NCBI RefSeq assembly: GCF_001686985.1
Contig: NZ_CP015318.1
Span: forward strand, 5,144,001-5,208,000
Source of the DNA: Mesorhizobium amorphae CCNWGS0123
GTDB taxonomy: Bacteria; Pseudomonadota; Alphaproteobacteria; Rhizobiales; Rhizobiaceae
Length of the DNA stretch: 64,000 nt
Direction: 5' to 3'
The notes below the pieces were generated by a model. It ran no database searches, was not told where the DNA came from, and worked only from the letters and a program-made list of their open reading frames with translations. The position numbers and the translations under genes are program-made. Shown piece after piece: positions 9,707 to 18,172 of the stretch (the first letter of the stretch is position 1; the number at the start of each line of letters is the position of its first letter).

Positions 9707-11131
9707 CTATTGGAAAGTTTTTCTTTGCCTGACGGAAGAGATCATAACGCCCGGATTCATCACGCCTGACGGATCCAGGGCATCTTTGATGACCGCCATC
9801 AAGTTTCGCTCCTCCGGACTTCTGTTGGTGTCGGCCAGCACGATCTTCGAGCGGCCGAGGCCATGCTCGGCGGCAAAGCTGCCGCCCATTCCCGTGGCCA
9901 GCGAGGCCAGCGCCTGGCCGAGCTCCAAGGCCTTGTCGGCAAAGTCGCTTTGCCCTTTGGGAGGGCTCAGATTGTAGTGGATATTGCCGTCACCAAGATG
10001 GCCGAAAGGATTGATGCGCACGCCCGGCAGGATCTTGCTGCACGCCGCTTCCCCAGCCTCTATGAATTCGGCGATCTTGCCTGGCGGCACCGAAATGTCG
10101 TGCTTGAGCTGCTGTCCCTCCAGCCGCTGGCCTTCGGGTTGCTCCTCGCGCAGATGCCAGAAGTGCGCCCTCTGGGCATCCGACATTGCAAGCGCACCGT
10201 CGATCACAAGCTCCCGCTCCATGCCCCACTCCAGTGCCGCGTTCAGGATGTCATCCAGCGGAACCCGGGCCGAGCTCGACGCAAGTTCGGCCAGAAGGTG
10301 AACCCCGCCCCTGGTTTCCAGCGGAAAGGAAAGGTCCGCCATATGTTTCAGAACCAGCTTGAGGCCGAAATCGGAAAAGAACTCAAGGCCGGAAAGGAAT
10401 TCGCCCGCTTCGCCCCTCAGATACGTGCCGAAAGAGACCGCCGCGCCGCAATCGGCGAAGGTGAGCAGTGCCGTCGTCCGCTGCTTGGGCGCCGGAAAAA
10501 GCTTCAGCACCGCGCGAGTCACAATGCCCAGCGTGCCTTCCGAGCCGCAGAACAGCTTGCGCAACTGGTAGCCGGCATTGTCCTTCTGCACGGAGCGCAG
10601 CCCGTTCCACACCGTGCCGTCGGCGAGAACGACTTCGAGGCCGAGGACGAGGTCCTGCATCATCCCGTAGCGCAAGGCGTGGCTGCCGCCGGCATTGGTG
10701 CCGATCAACCCGCCGATCCGGGCGCTGCCCTCGGCACCGAGATGCATCGGAAAGATCAGACCATGCGGCTCCAGGGCCTCGTGCAGTGTGGCTAGGACCA
10801 CGCCGGCTTCGACAACGATCGAACCGCTCGCGAGATCCGGCTTCTCCATCGCCGCCATGCGGGAGAGCGACAGGATCACCGCGCCGGTTTCGTGCGCGAC
10901 GGCACCACCGCACAGGCCGGTGTTGCCGCCCTGGGGCACCACCGCCACGCCCGCCTCACGGCAGATTTCGACGACCCGCGCCACCTCCTGCGTATTTGCC
11001 GGACGGGCGACGCCGAGAGGAACCGCTCCGTAGCGCCGAAGCCAATCCCATCGGTAGGGCTCGACGTCGCCGCCCGAAAGCCAGCCTTTCACACCAAGAA
11101 CATTCGACAAGGCAGAGACGGGATCGATCAT
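9707..11131 (-). CDS. FAD-linked (D)-2-hydroxyacid dehydrogenase, GlcD/D2HGDH family
   Basis: A 474-residue protein with the PCMH-type FAD domain (VVPQGGNTGLCGGA near residue 60; GLIGTNAGGSHALRYG further on) and the C-terminal metal/substrate region with FGHLGDGNIHYN and AEHGLGRSKI. This is the arrangement of D-2-hydroxyglutarate dehydrogenase, D-lactate dehydrogenase and glycolate oxidase GlcD, which oxidise a D-2-hydroxyacid to a 2-oxoacid. No glcE/glcF partner is adjacent, favouring the single-subunit D2HGDH type. It lies between the hydantoinase operon (143-bp gap) and the aap operon (67-bp gap) on the same strand and may be co-expressed. Confidence 0.8.
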   Translation of the reverse strand: MIDPVSALSNVLGVKGWLSGGDVEPYRWDWLRRYGAVPLGVARPANTQEVARVVEICREAGVAVVPQGGNTGLCGGAVAHETGAVILSLSRMAAMEKPDLASGSIVVEAGVVLATLHEALEPHGLIFPMHLGAEGSARIGGLIGTNAGGSHALRYGMMQDLVLGLEVVLADGTVWNGLRSVQKDNAGYQLRKLFCGSEGTLGIVTRAVLKLFPAPKQRTTALLTFADCGAAVSFGTYLRGEAGEFLSGLEFFSDFGLKLVLKHMADLSFPLETRGGVHLLAELASSSARVPLDDILNAALEWGMERELVIDGALAMSDAQRAHFWHLREEQPEGQRLEGQQLKHDISVPPGKIAEFIEAGEAACSKILPGVRINPFGHLGDGNIHYNLSPPKGQSDFADKALELGQALASLATGMGGSFAAEHGLGRSKIVLADTNRSPEERNLMAVIKDALDPSGVMNPGVMISSVRQRKTFQ

Positions 11132-11198
11132 GGGACTATCTATACGAGTGCGGGAGGCTCACATGCGCCGCATCGCATCCATGCGGCAAGAAACCTGA

Positions 11199-11954
11199 TC
11201 AATGCCCCAGAACCTGGGACAGGAACAGTTGCGTTCGTTCGCTTTTGGCCGATGTGAAGAAGATTTCCGGCGGCGCCTCTTCGACAATCTCGCCCGCGTC
11301 CATGAAGATCACCCGGTCGGCAACCCGCCGCGCAAAGCTCATCTCGTGCGTGACGCAGATCATCGTCATGCCTTCGGAGGCCAGCGTGACCATCACATCC
11401 AGCACTTCCGAAATCATTTCCGGATCCAGAGCGGAGGTCGGCTCGTCGAAAAGCATGATCTGCGGCTGCATGCACAGCGAGCGGGCGATGGCCACCCGCT
11501 GCTGCTGGCCGCCTGAAAGCTGACCGGGATATTTCGAGGCCTGTTCGGGGATGCGGACCTTTTCCAGATAGCGCCGCGCCATCGCTTCCGCCTCGACGCG
11601 GGGCATCTTACGCACCAGCATCGGCGCGAGCACGCAATTCTGCAGCACTGTCATATGCGGAAACAGGTTGAAATGCTGGAACACCATGCCGACTTCGCGC
11701 CGGATCTCATCGATGTTTCCGACATCATCGTTCAGTTCCGTGCCAAGCACCACGATGCTGCCGGCATTGTGTTCCTCCAGCCGGTTGATGCAGCGGATCA
11801 TCGTGGATTTGCCTGAGCCGGAGGGGCCGCACACGACGATCTTCTCCCCGCGAGCGACGGTCAGGTTGATGTCACGCAGCGCATGAAAGGTGCCGTAATA
11901 TTTACTCATGCCTTCGACCTGGACGGCTATTTCCTGCGTGGTTGGAACGGTCAT
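11199..11954 (-). CDS. aapP: General L-amino-acid ABC transporter ATP-binding protein AapP
   Basis: A 251-residue polar-amino-acid-type ABC ATPase: Walker A GPSGSGKST, Q-loop MVFQHFNLFPHM, signature LSGGQQQR, Walker B IMLFDEPTSALDPE and switch histidine in THEMSF. It couples ATP hydrolysis to uptake through AapQ-AapM with binding protein AapJ. ATG 11954 is preferred; an in-frame GTG sits one codon upstream. The gene follows aapM by 11 bp. The order J-Q-M-P matches the rhizobial operon. In known systems this transporter takes a broad range of L-amino acids and exports some; local placement beside catabolic genes suggests a second, specialised copy. Confidence 0.88.
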   Translation of the reverse strand: MTVPTTQEIAVQVEGMSKYYGTFHALRDINLTVARGEKIVVCGPSGSGKSTMIRCINRLEEHNAGSIVVLGTELNDDVGNIDEIRREVGMVFQHFNLFPHMTVLQNCVLAPMLVRKMPRVEAEAMARRYLEKVRIPEQASKYPGQLSGGQQQRVAIARSLCMQPQIMLFDEPTSALDPEMISEVLDVMVTLASEGMTMICVTHEMSFARRVADRVIFMDAGEIVEEAPPEIFFTSAKSERTQLFLSQVLGH

Positions 11955-11965
11955 CACGAAATTCC

Positions 11966-13044
11966 TTATCGCTCGCCGACCGACATGCGCCGTTCGAGGA
12001 AGGCGCCGTAGCGGGACAGGCTGAAGACGAAGACGAAGTAGATCATGGCGATAAAGGCGTAGACCTCGACATAGGCGAACCGCCATTCGCCGGTTCCGTA
12101 GGCGGCATTGCCGGAAGCCAGGATCTCGAAGAAACCGACGATGACCACCAGGGACGTCTCCTTGAACGAGATCACGAACTGGTTGATCGTGGCCGGCAGC
12201 GCGTTGCGCATTGCCTGCGGCAGGAGGATGCGGCTGATGCGGTGCCAATAGCTGAGGCCGAGCGCCATCGCGGCCTCCTCCTGTCCTCTCGGAACGCCCT
12301 GCATGCCGCCCCTCACGATCTCGGCCTGATAGGCGGAGAAGAACAGCGCCGAGCCGAGGATCACCCGGTACAGCTTGTCCCCCTGGAGCCACTGCGGCAG
12401 CGCGAAAGGCAGGACGATCGCGAAGGTGAACAGGATCGAGATCAGCGGAAGCGATCGGACGCCATCGATGATGAGGCCCGTCGTGCGCGATATCCAGGGC
12501 AGTTCGGAGCGGCGCAGCAGGGCAAGACAAATTGCCAGCGGAAAGCCGATCAGGCAGGTCGTCACGAAGATGAAGAGCGTCAGCGCAAGCCCGCCCCACA
12601 TTTCCTCGCCGACAAAGCTCAGGCCGAGGAACCCGCCTTTCATCAGCACATAGAAGACCGCCGCTCCGACCCCCAAACGAGCGCGATGCGACGTCCCGTC
12701 CAGAAGGCGGGAATGCAGCTCAGCACCGTCATGGCCACGACCGTGACGCAGGCCAGCGCGGAGCGCCATTGCTCCTCATAGGGGTACAGACCGAAAAAGA
12801 TGATGCGCCACCGGGCTGCGATGACCGACCAGCAGGCGCCGGATGCCGCATGGCAGGCGTCCGCCCCTCCGCTGGCATCGAACACCGCGGAGAAGACAGC
12901 CCAGTTCAAGAGCTTCCAGACCAGAAAGACAATCACCGAGAGGGAAAGCAGTGAAATCACGGCCTGAAGAGGCGTCGCGAAGAAGCGTCTCTTCAGATCG
13001 TCAAGTTTCCCTGACGCAGGCGGAGCGACAACGACCATTTCCAT
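11966..13044 (-). pseudogene. aapM: General L-amino-acid ABC permease AapM, interrupted by a frameshift
   Basis: Two reading frames together encode one permease. From ATG 13044 the frame gives the N-terminal portion (first membrane segments, a GACWSVIAARW motif typical of AapM) and then stops at 12643. The remainder, from GVGAAVFYVLMKGG onward to the EAA-type loop GLSYWHRISRILLPQA and the end at 11966, is in the next frame. The switch falls at a run of five C (12670-12674, G on the coding strand). Adding one base restores VWGVGAAVFYVL and a 359-residue AapM, close to family length. It may be a true mutation, a sequencing or assembly error, or slippage. Flanking genes aapQ (3-bp gap) and aapP (11-bp gap) are intact. 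Confidence 0.85.
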
Positions 13045-13047
13045 CTC

Positions 13048-14211
13048 TCATCCCCTCAGTTGATTGCCCTTGAGGGCGATCGCTTTGTTGATGCGGTTGA
13101 ACAGTGCCGCCAGGCTCAGATTGATGATCAGGAAGCCGGCCATCAATATGCCGATCGCTTCGAGCGTCTGGCCCGAATGGTTGATCGTCAGCGCGGTGAT
13201 CATGAAGAAGTCGGTGAAGCCGACTGCTATGCCCATCGTGGTGGCCTTCATCAGCCAGACATACTGGTTGGCCAGGATCGGCAGCATGGCGCGCAGCGCA
13301 AGCGGCAGCCGGACAAGCGTGAAAACCTGCCAGGGTGTGAGCCCCAGCGAACTGGCGGCCTCCACCTGGCCTTTGCCGACGGCCTTGAAGCCGCCGCGCA
13401 CGATCTCACCGATATAGGAACCGCCATAGATAGCGATGGCCACGACGAGTGCGGAAAACTCCGGCGGGATGCGCAGGCCGCCGCGCAGGTTCAGGCCTTG
13501 CAGCGATGGCAGATCCAGCAACGGCGTGTCGGGCAGGCGGCCGGCAAACAGAAACAGCACCGCGCATGCGAGCGCCGCTGCAGCGGCCGCAAGCTGCACC
13601 GTGGTTCGTTGACCCAGCGGGCGGCTGAGCAGCGATGTCCGGCCCAGCCAGATCGGCAGGACGATGGCCGCGACCACGGCCAACGAAGCCGCCAGCATTG
13701 CCAGCCCGCCGACGTTCGGGACGGGCAGGTAGAGCCCACGGCTCGTGAGCAACATACCCCAGCCCTCATGCGCGTTGCGCGGCGTCGGCAGGTGCGTGAT
13801 CAGCGCATACCAGAAAAACACCTGCAGGATCAGAGGGATGTTTCGAAAGACATCCACGTAGGTGCGGCCGAGCAGCTTCGCCAGATCATTCGCGGACGTC
13901 TGTGCAAGCCCTACGATCATTCCGACCAGCGTCGCCAGCGCCAGGCCGAAGCTGCCAAGAAACAGCGTGTTGACGATGCCAATGAGGAAATACCACCAAT
14001 AGGGATCATTGGCCGATGCCGGCAAAAGCGAGAAGCCCAGGTCCCAGCCGGTCGATTTGAACAGGAAGTCGAACCCGGAGGTGATGCCCTGGGCGGCGAG
14101 ATTCTGCCGAGCGATCAGGACGCCGGCGATAACCAGCGCGCCGAGCGCGCCGACATAGAGCGCCTGCAGCAATGCGTTGCGAACCTTCTGATTTCTCAGC
14201 AGCTTAAACAT
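13048..14211 (-). CDS. aapQ: General L-amino-acid ABC permease AapQ
   Basis: A 387-residue inner-membrane permease of the His/Glu/Gln/Arg/opine family. It has the long periplasmic insertion of AapQ/BztB types (including a W-rich DPYWWYFLIG segment), the FRNIPLILQVFFWY conserved stretch and the C-terminal coupling loop EAASSLGLTPWQVFTLVRLP. It pairs with AapM to form the channel. The gene begins 57 bp after aapJ, with a strong hairpin in that gap, and ends 3 bp before aapM. The length agrees with characterised AapQ (about 400 aa). Confidence 0.88.
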   Translation of the reverse strand: MFKLLRNQKVRNALLQALYVGALGALVIAGVLIARQNLAAQGITSGFDFLFKSTGWDLGFSLLPASANDPYWWYFLIGIVNTLFLGSFGLALATLVGMIVGLAQTSANDLAKLLGRTYVDVFRNIPLILQVFFWYALITHLPTPRNAHEGWGMLLTSRGLYLPVPNVGGLAMLAASLAVVAAIVLPIWLGRTSLLSRPLGQRTTVQLAAAAAALACAVLFLFAGRLPDTPLLDLPSLQGLNLRGGLRIPPEFSALVVAIAIYGGSYIGEIVRGGFKAVGKGQVEAASSLGLTPWQVFTLVRLPLALRAMLPILANQYVWLMKATTMGIAVGFTDFFMITALTINHSGQTLEAIGILMAGFLIINLSLAALFNRINKAIALKGNQLRG

Positions 14212-14236
14212 CGACCGACCTTTCCTGGGAGGGAGG

Positions 14237-14262
14237 GCCGGCTCCGCGGTGGCGGAGCCGGC
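14237..14262 (-). terminator. Intercistronic hairpin between aapJ and aapQ
   Basis: An 11-bp perfect GC stem (14237-14247 pairing with 14252-14262) closes a four-base loop just after the aapJ stop. There is no following T run on the minus strand, so it is more likely an mRNA-stabilising or partial-termination element that keeps binding protein more abundant than permease. That reading is inference from its position, as in many binding-protein operons. Confidence 0.6.
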
Positions 14263-14268
14263 TATGCG

Positions 14269-15306
14269 TCAGTCGACCACCAGCGGGAACAGAACGCCGC
14301 CATTGTTCCACAGATTGGTCAGGTCACGATCCATTTTGTAGGGCGAGTCCTTGCCGAGATCGCGATCGAATATCTCGGCGTAGTTTCCGACCTTCTTGAT
14401 GACGTTGTAGGCCCAATCGTCGGGCAGCCCGAGACCCTTGCCCATGCCTGGTGCGGCGCCGAGGAACTTGGCGACCGCCGGCGATGTCGGCTTGGCCTTG
14501 ATCTCGTCGACATTCTTGGAGGTGATGCCTTCCTGCTCCGCGAACAGCAGGGCACTGAGCGTCCAGTTGGCGACGTCGACCCAATTGTCGTCACCCTGCC
14601 GCAGGATCATGACCTCCGGCTCGACCGCGATCACGTCAGGCAGGATCACATGGTCTTCGACCTTGCCCTTGGCCACGCGTGCGATGGCCAGCACCGGCCC
14701 CCACTGCGCATAGAGGTCGCAACGGCCGGAGAAGTAGGCCTGTTCGAGTTCTTCCGTCTTTTCGATGACGACCGGCTCGAGCTTGATTCCGATCTTCTGG
14801 CTGTAGGCGGCGACCTGCTGTTCGATGGTCGTGCCCGCCGGGATACAGATCGTGCCGCCCTCTGCGTCCTTGAGCGACTTCAAGTTGAGCTCCTTGTGCG
14901 CCATCACCTTGGTCGTGCCGAGGTAGTACGACATCGAGAACTGGAGCCCCAGTTCCGTGTCGCGGCTCAGCGTGCCGCCGGAAGCCTTGATGACGATGTC
15001 GACGTCGCCCGACTGAAGCGACGGCCAGCGTTGCGCCCAGCTGATCGGCACGATCTTCAGCTTCGCCGGATCACCGAAGACGGCGGTGGCCACGGCCCGG
15101 CAAAGGTCGACGTCCATGCCCTTCCAATTGCCCTTGTCGTCCACTTCGGCAAAACCGAGATACGAGCCGTCATGGCCGGTGCAATTGAGCACACCCCGCG
15201 CCTTGACGGTTTCGAGTGTCTTGCCGCTCGCCGCCCGAGCCGGCGCTGAAATCTGGGCAAGGCTGAGCGCAAGGGCGGCAGCCGCCCCCCATTTGAGAAA
15301 CTGCAT
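14269..15306 (-). CDS. aapJ: General L-amino-acid ABC transporter substrate-binding protein AapJ
   Basis: A 345-residue periplasmic binding protein of family 3. A Sec signal (MQFLKWGAAAALALSL with cleavage after ARA-A, near residue 26) is followed by the AapJ/BztA hallmark RGVLNCTGHDGSYLGFA and the ligand region SGGTLSRDTELGLQFSM. ATG 15306 is chosen over ATG 15312 because the GGAG lies 7 bases before the former and only 2 before the latter. It captures amino acids for AapQMP. It lies 75 bp after the lysR gene on the same strand, so LysR may control it. The substrate range of this copy cannot be read from sequence. Confidence 0.9.
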   Translation of the reverse strand: MQFLKWGAAAALALSLAQISAPARAASGKTLETVKARGVLNCTGHDGSYLGFAEVDDKGNWKGMDVDLCRAVATAVFGDPAKLKIVPISWAQRWPSLQSGDVDIVIKASGGTLSRDTELGLQFSMSYYLGTTKVMAHKELNLKSLKDAEGGTICIPAGTTIEQQVAAYSQKIGIKLEPVVIEKTEELEQAYFSGRCDLYAQWGPVLAIARVAKGKVEDHVILPDVIAVEPEVMILRQGDDNWVDVANWTLSALLFAEQEGITSKNVDEIKAKPTSPAVAKFLGAAPGMGKGLGLPDDWAYNVIKKVGNYAEIFDRDLGKDSPYKMDRDLTNLWNNGGVLFPLVVD

Positions 15307-15380
15307 AGTCATTCTCCGCTGTTGAGGTTGTTGGATTTTTTATGTTGTTGGGGCTGTCGAGCCCGGGTTGAAAGCCGCCT

Positions 15381-16331
15381 TCAATCGAGAAGGGGTGTCG
15401 GCTTCGGCAGGGCAGAGATCTTCAGATCGCTGCCCCAATCTTGTTGCGTCAGCCATCGGTGCAGGGCAGCGACAGCTTTCACGCGCAGGTGCCCTCTGGG
15501 CACGACCAGGTAGAAGCCCGGTATTTCCTCCTCCTTCATGTCGACGAGCACGTCGCGCCCAAGCGGCGCGACGAGCGCGCCCGATCGCAAATCTTCTTCG
15601 GCATCGATGACCGACACGAGCCCGATGCCGATGCCCTGCAGCGTCGCGCGCCGCATCGTTGCGGCGTCGTCGAAGCCGATGCTGCGGTCGCCGTCCACCA
15701 GCTCGACGCCGAGATGCCGCAATATGTCAGGCCACAGACGCTTCGACTTCACCGTGTCCAGCAGCGGGAAGCGGGTCAGGTCCTTCGCCGATCCGATCTG
15801 CCCGCCGATCGCCGGCGTGCAGCAGATGATCTTCGGGTCCGGCACAAGCAGCGTCGTGTCGTAGTCCGACCAGCCGCCATACCCCCACTGCACCGTCATA
15901 TCGACATCGTCGCGTCCGAAGTCGGGCAGATCGACCATCGTCGTCAGCCGAAGGTCGGCGCCCGGCAGTATCTCGCGGAACAGCGACAGCCGCGGCAGCA
16001 GGTAGTGGGTGGCGAAATACGGGCTCGCATTGAGATTGATGCGATCCCGGTAGGTGGATTTGGTGACCCGGCGCACCCCTTCGGCAAACTCGTCGAAGCC
16101 GGCCTTGACGAAGTGTGACAAAAGGATCGCCGACTCGGTCAACTCGATCGAGCGCCCCTTGCGCTCGAACAGGGTCACCTGCAGCGTGTCTTCCAGCAGC
16201 TTGATCTGCTGCCCGACAGCCTGAGGCGTCACCAGCAATTCGTCGGCGGCCTGTCGAAAGCTCTTGTGCCGCGCGACCGCGTGAAAAACCCGCAGGGCAT
16301 TCAGCGGCGGAAGGCGCGGCTTGCCAGTCAT
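15381..16331 (-). CDS. LysR-family transcriptional regulator (GcvA-like)
   Basis: A 316-residue LTTR. The N-terminal winged helix-turn-helix reads PPLNALRVFHAVARHKSF then the recognition helix around TPQAVGQQIKLLEDTL (residues about 6-65), in the GcvA/AmpR subgroup with its LPPLNALRxFxAxAR opening. The rest is the inducer-binding domain. I place the start at ATG 16331 with AGGAG 11 bases upstream; the 14-codon extension to 16373 lacks family similarity. It lies directly upstream of aapJ and downstream of an SDR gene, all on the minus strand, and probably responds to the imported amino acid. The target is inferred from position. Confidence 0.85.
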   Translation of the reverse strand: MTGKPRLPPLNALRVFHAVARHKSFRQAADELLVTPQAVGQQIKLLEDTLQVTLFERKGRSIELTESAILLSHFVKAGFDEFAEGVRRVTKSTYRDRINLNASPYFATHYLLPRLSLFREILPGADLRLTTMVDLPDFGRDDVDMTVQWGYGGWSDYDTTLLVPDPKIICCTPAIGGQIGSAKDLTRFPLLDTVKSKRLWPDILRHLGVELVDGDRSIGFDDAATMRRATLQGIGIGLVSVIDAEEDLRSGALVAPLGRDVLVDMKEEEIPGFYLVVPRGHLRVKAVAALHRWLTQQDWGSDLKISALPKPTPLLD

Positions 16332-16407
16332 CGTTCGTTCAGCTCCTTCCGGTTTTCGAACTCCATCATGCACGGCACGTCACGGTCACTGCGGCCAGCG
16401 CACTGAC

Positions 16408-17157
16408 TCAAGCGTAGATGTAACCACCTGAAACGATTATGTTTTCACCAGTCATGTAGGTGTTCTTGGGGCCGCCGGCCATCAGCACCCATTCGGCGAT
16501 TTCCGTCGGCTGCGCTCCGCGGCCCAGCGGGCTTGCCTTGGCCAGTTCCTCCAGGAAGCCGAGAGCCGCCGCACGCTCGGTCGCCATGCCGGCGGGAGCC
16601 ACGGAATTGACGAGGATGCCGTCCTTGGCGACGTAATGCGCAAAGGAGCGGGTGAGGCTGACCACCGCCGCCTTGGTTGCCGCATAGTGGGCGTTCTGCG
16701 GATGCGCCTTGAAGGCGTCCACCGACGTCAGGTTGACGATACGACCGCGAATCTCGGCCTTGGGTTCGTGCGACTGCATATGCCGGACGGCCGCGACCAT
16801 CATGTGGTAGGTGCCCTTGACGTTGATGCCGTTGGAGGCGTCCCATTCGGCGTCAGTGATTTCGAGCAGCGGGCGGCGGGGATAGATCGCGGCAGAATTG
16901 ATCACCGTGTCGATGCGCCCCAGCTTCGCAGCGATTGCATCGAAGGCGGCGTGGCACTGCGGCCCTATTTGGATGTCGCATTTGGCAAAGGCCGTCGGAA
17001 GACCTTTCGCACGCGCCGGTTCAAGTGCTGCTTCAGCCGCTTCCGGGTTGATGTCGATGATGCCGACTGCCGAAGCGCCATTGTCGACCGCCATGCGGAC
17101 AAGAAGCGCGCCGAGGCCGGAACCGCCACCAACGATGAGTATGGAAAGACCCTGCAT
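16408..17157 (-). CDS. Short-chain dehydrogenase/reductase
   Basis: A 249-residue classical SDR. The cofactor loop is IVGGGSGLG (about residues 7-15), an acidic residue follows in IIDINPE (suggesting NAD preference), and the catalytic set includes the NSAAIYPRRP stretch, a serine in LTSVDAF and YAATK. ATG 17157 has AAGGA 8 bases upstream; the upstream open frame is not supported. It follows a second SDR by 11 bp. Family members oxidise secondary alcohols or reduce ketones; substrate unknown. It probably serves the same amino/hydroxy-acid pathway as the neighbours. Confidence 0.75.
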   Translation of the reverse strand: MQGLSILIVGGGSGLGALLVRMAVDNGASAVGIIDINPEAAEAALEPARAKGLPTAFAKCDIQIGPQCHAAFDAIAAKLGRIDTVINSAAIYPRRPLLEITDAEWDASNGINVKGTYHMMVAAVRHMQSHEPKAEIRGRIVNLTSVDAFKAHPQNAHYAATKAAVVSLTRSFAHYVAKDGILVNSVAPAGMATERAAALGFLEELAKASPLGRGAQPTEIAEWVLMAGGPKNTYMTGENIIVSGGYIYA

Positions 17158-17168
17158 GTCGTGAATCC

Positions 17169-17882
17169 TTACTTGCTGCCGCTCGGGGTGGTCAGGCGGG
17201 TAGGCATGATGTCGAAACGGGTAACGTCGGCCCATGCCGGCAAACCGAGCAGGGCCACGACCATCCGGGCCACGTCCTCGGGCTGGACCGCGACATTGCC
17301 GGCATACATGGCGGCACGGGCCTTGGCGTCGAGGATGTCCTTGTAGAGCTGCGTCTCGACCCTGCCCGGCACGATCTCCGTCACGCGGATGCCGTGGCTG
17401 GAGAGATCGGCCCGCAGCGCCGCGGCAAAACCCGCGATCGCCGCCTTGGTCGCGGAATAGACGGCTACATTCGGAAAGGCGGCATGGCCGGCGGAGGAGC
17501 CGGTGAACACGATGTGCCCCGCCCCGCGATCGCGCATCTGCGGCACGACAAGCCGGGTGAGCAAAATGGCCGCGCTGAGGTTGACCTCCAGCGTGGCGTC
17601 GATGTCCGATATTTTCATGTCGGCGAAATTGCCGAGCGGCGGCATTATGCCGGCATTGTTGATCAGCACGTCTATGTGCAGATCGCTCACCACAGCCTCG
17701 AGCGCCTCCCGGTCGGTGACGTCGACGGCGATGGGCGTGATCCTGGGTCGCGTGGCCCGCAATTCCTCCAGCGCGCTCTTGCTGCGGCCGACGGCATAGA
17801 CATCGTAGCCGGCCTCGCTGAGCGCCAACGCCATCGCTCGCCCGATGCCGCTCGTCGCTCCTGTGATGAAGGCTGTCGTCAC
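17169..17882 (-). CDS. Short-chain dehydrogenase/reductase (YdfG-like)
   Basis: A 237-residue classical SDR with TGATSGIGRAMALALSEAG (residues 7-25), an AVGRSK basic turn suggesting NADP, LINNAGIMPPLG, and the catalytic YSATK. The overall pattern resembles YdfG and related 3-hydroxy-acid or serine dehydrogenases, which oxidise beta-hydroxy acids to semialdehydes. It is the first gene of the SDR pair; the 290-bp region upstream (to the gntR gene) should hold its promoter. Substrate assignment is not possible from sequence. Confidence 0.75.
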   Translation of the reverse strand: MTTAFITGATSGIGRAMALALSEAGYDVYAVGRSKSALEELRATRPRITPIAVDVTDREALEAVVSDLHIDVLINNAGIMPPLGNFADMKISDIDATLEVNLSAAILLTRLVVPQMRDRGAGHIVFTGSSAGHAAFPNVAVYSATKAAIAGFAAALRADLSSHGIRVTEIVPGRVETQLYKDILDAKARAAMYAGNVAVQPEDVARMVVALLGLPAWADVTRFDIMPTRLTTPSGSK

Positions 17883-18128
17883 GTGGGCTTCCCCGTTGTC
17901 TGGAGGTCAGTGTGTGGCTTTAGCCGGCACAGTGAAACCAAGAAAACCAGGAAAAAGGAAAGATAAGCTTTCTCATCGACCAATGGCACGACATTGCCGC
18001 ACTGCGGTCGGCAAATGCTGCATCCTCACAAAAGTCAGGCATCTCGCAGGCACTGTCCGACCTTTCCTTCGCGAAATCACCCGTGGCCAACCGTCTTGAG
18101 CGAAAAACCTGGCTTTGCCTTTGGTCGA

Positions 18129-18165
18129 GAAACGGTTTGCCGGCACGTATTGGCGGAACCGTTTC
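18129..18165 (-). terminator. Stem-loop just downstream of gntR
   Basis: GAAACGGTT (18129-18137) pairs perfectly with AACCGTTTC (18157-18165) across a 19-base loop, 8 bp beyond the stop of the gntR gene on the minus strand. The stem can extend inward through a GCCG/CGG pairing. Position suggests a terminator or mRNA 3' end; there is no clear T tract, so the call is tentative. The rest of the 17883-18172 gap also has a TTGCCG/CGGCAA inverted repeat (17994-18014) but no gene. Confidence 0.4.
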
Positions 18166-18172
18166 CGGGTGA

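Noticed and set aside
12643..13044. A separate 133-residue membrane protein gene
   Set aside because: Its sequence is the N-terminal part of AapM and joins the following frame by one base.
13060..15249. A 729-residue open frame on the plus strand over aapQ and aapJ
   Set aside because: It is antisense to two clear transporter genes, has no ribosome site and a composition typical of high-GC shadow frames.
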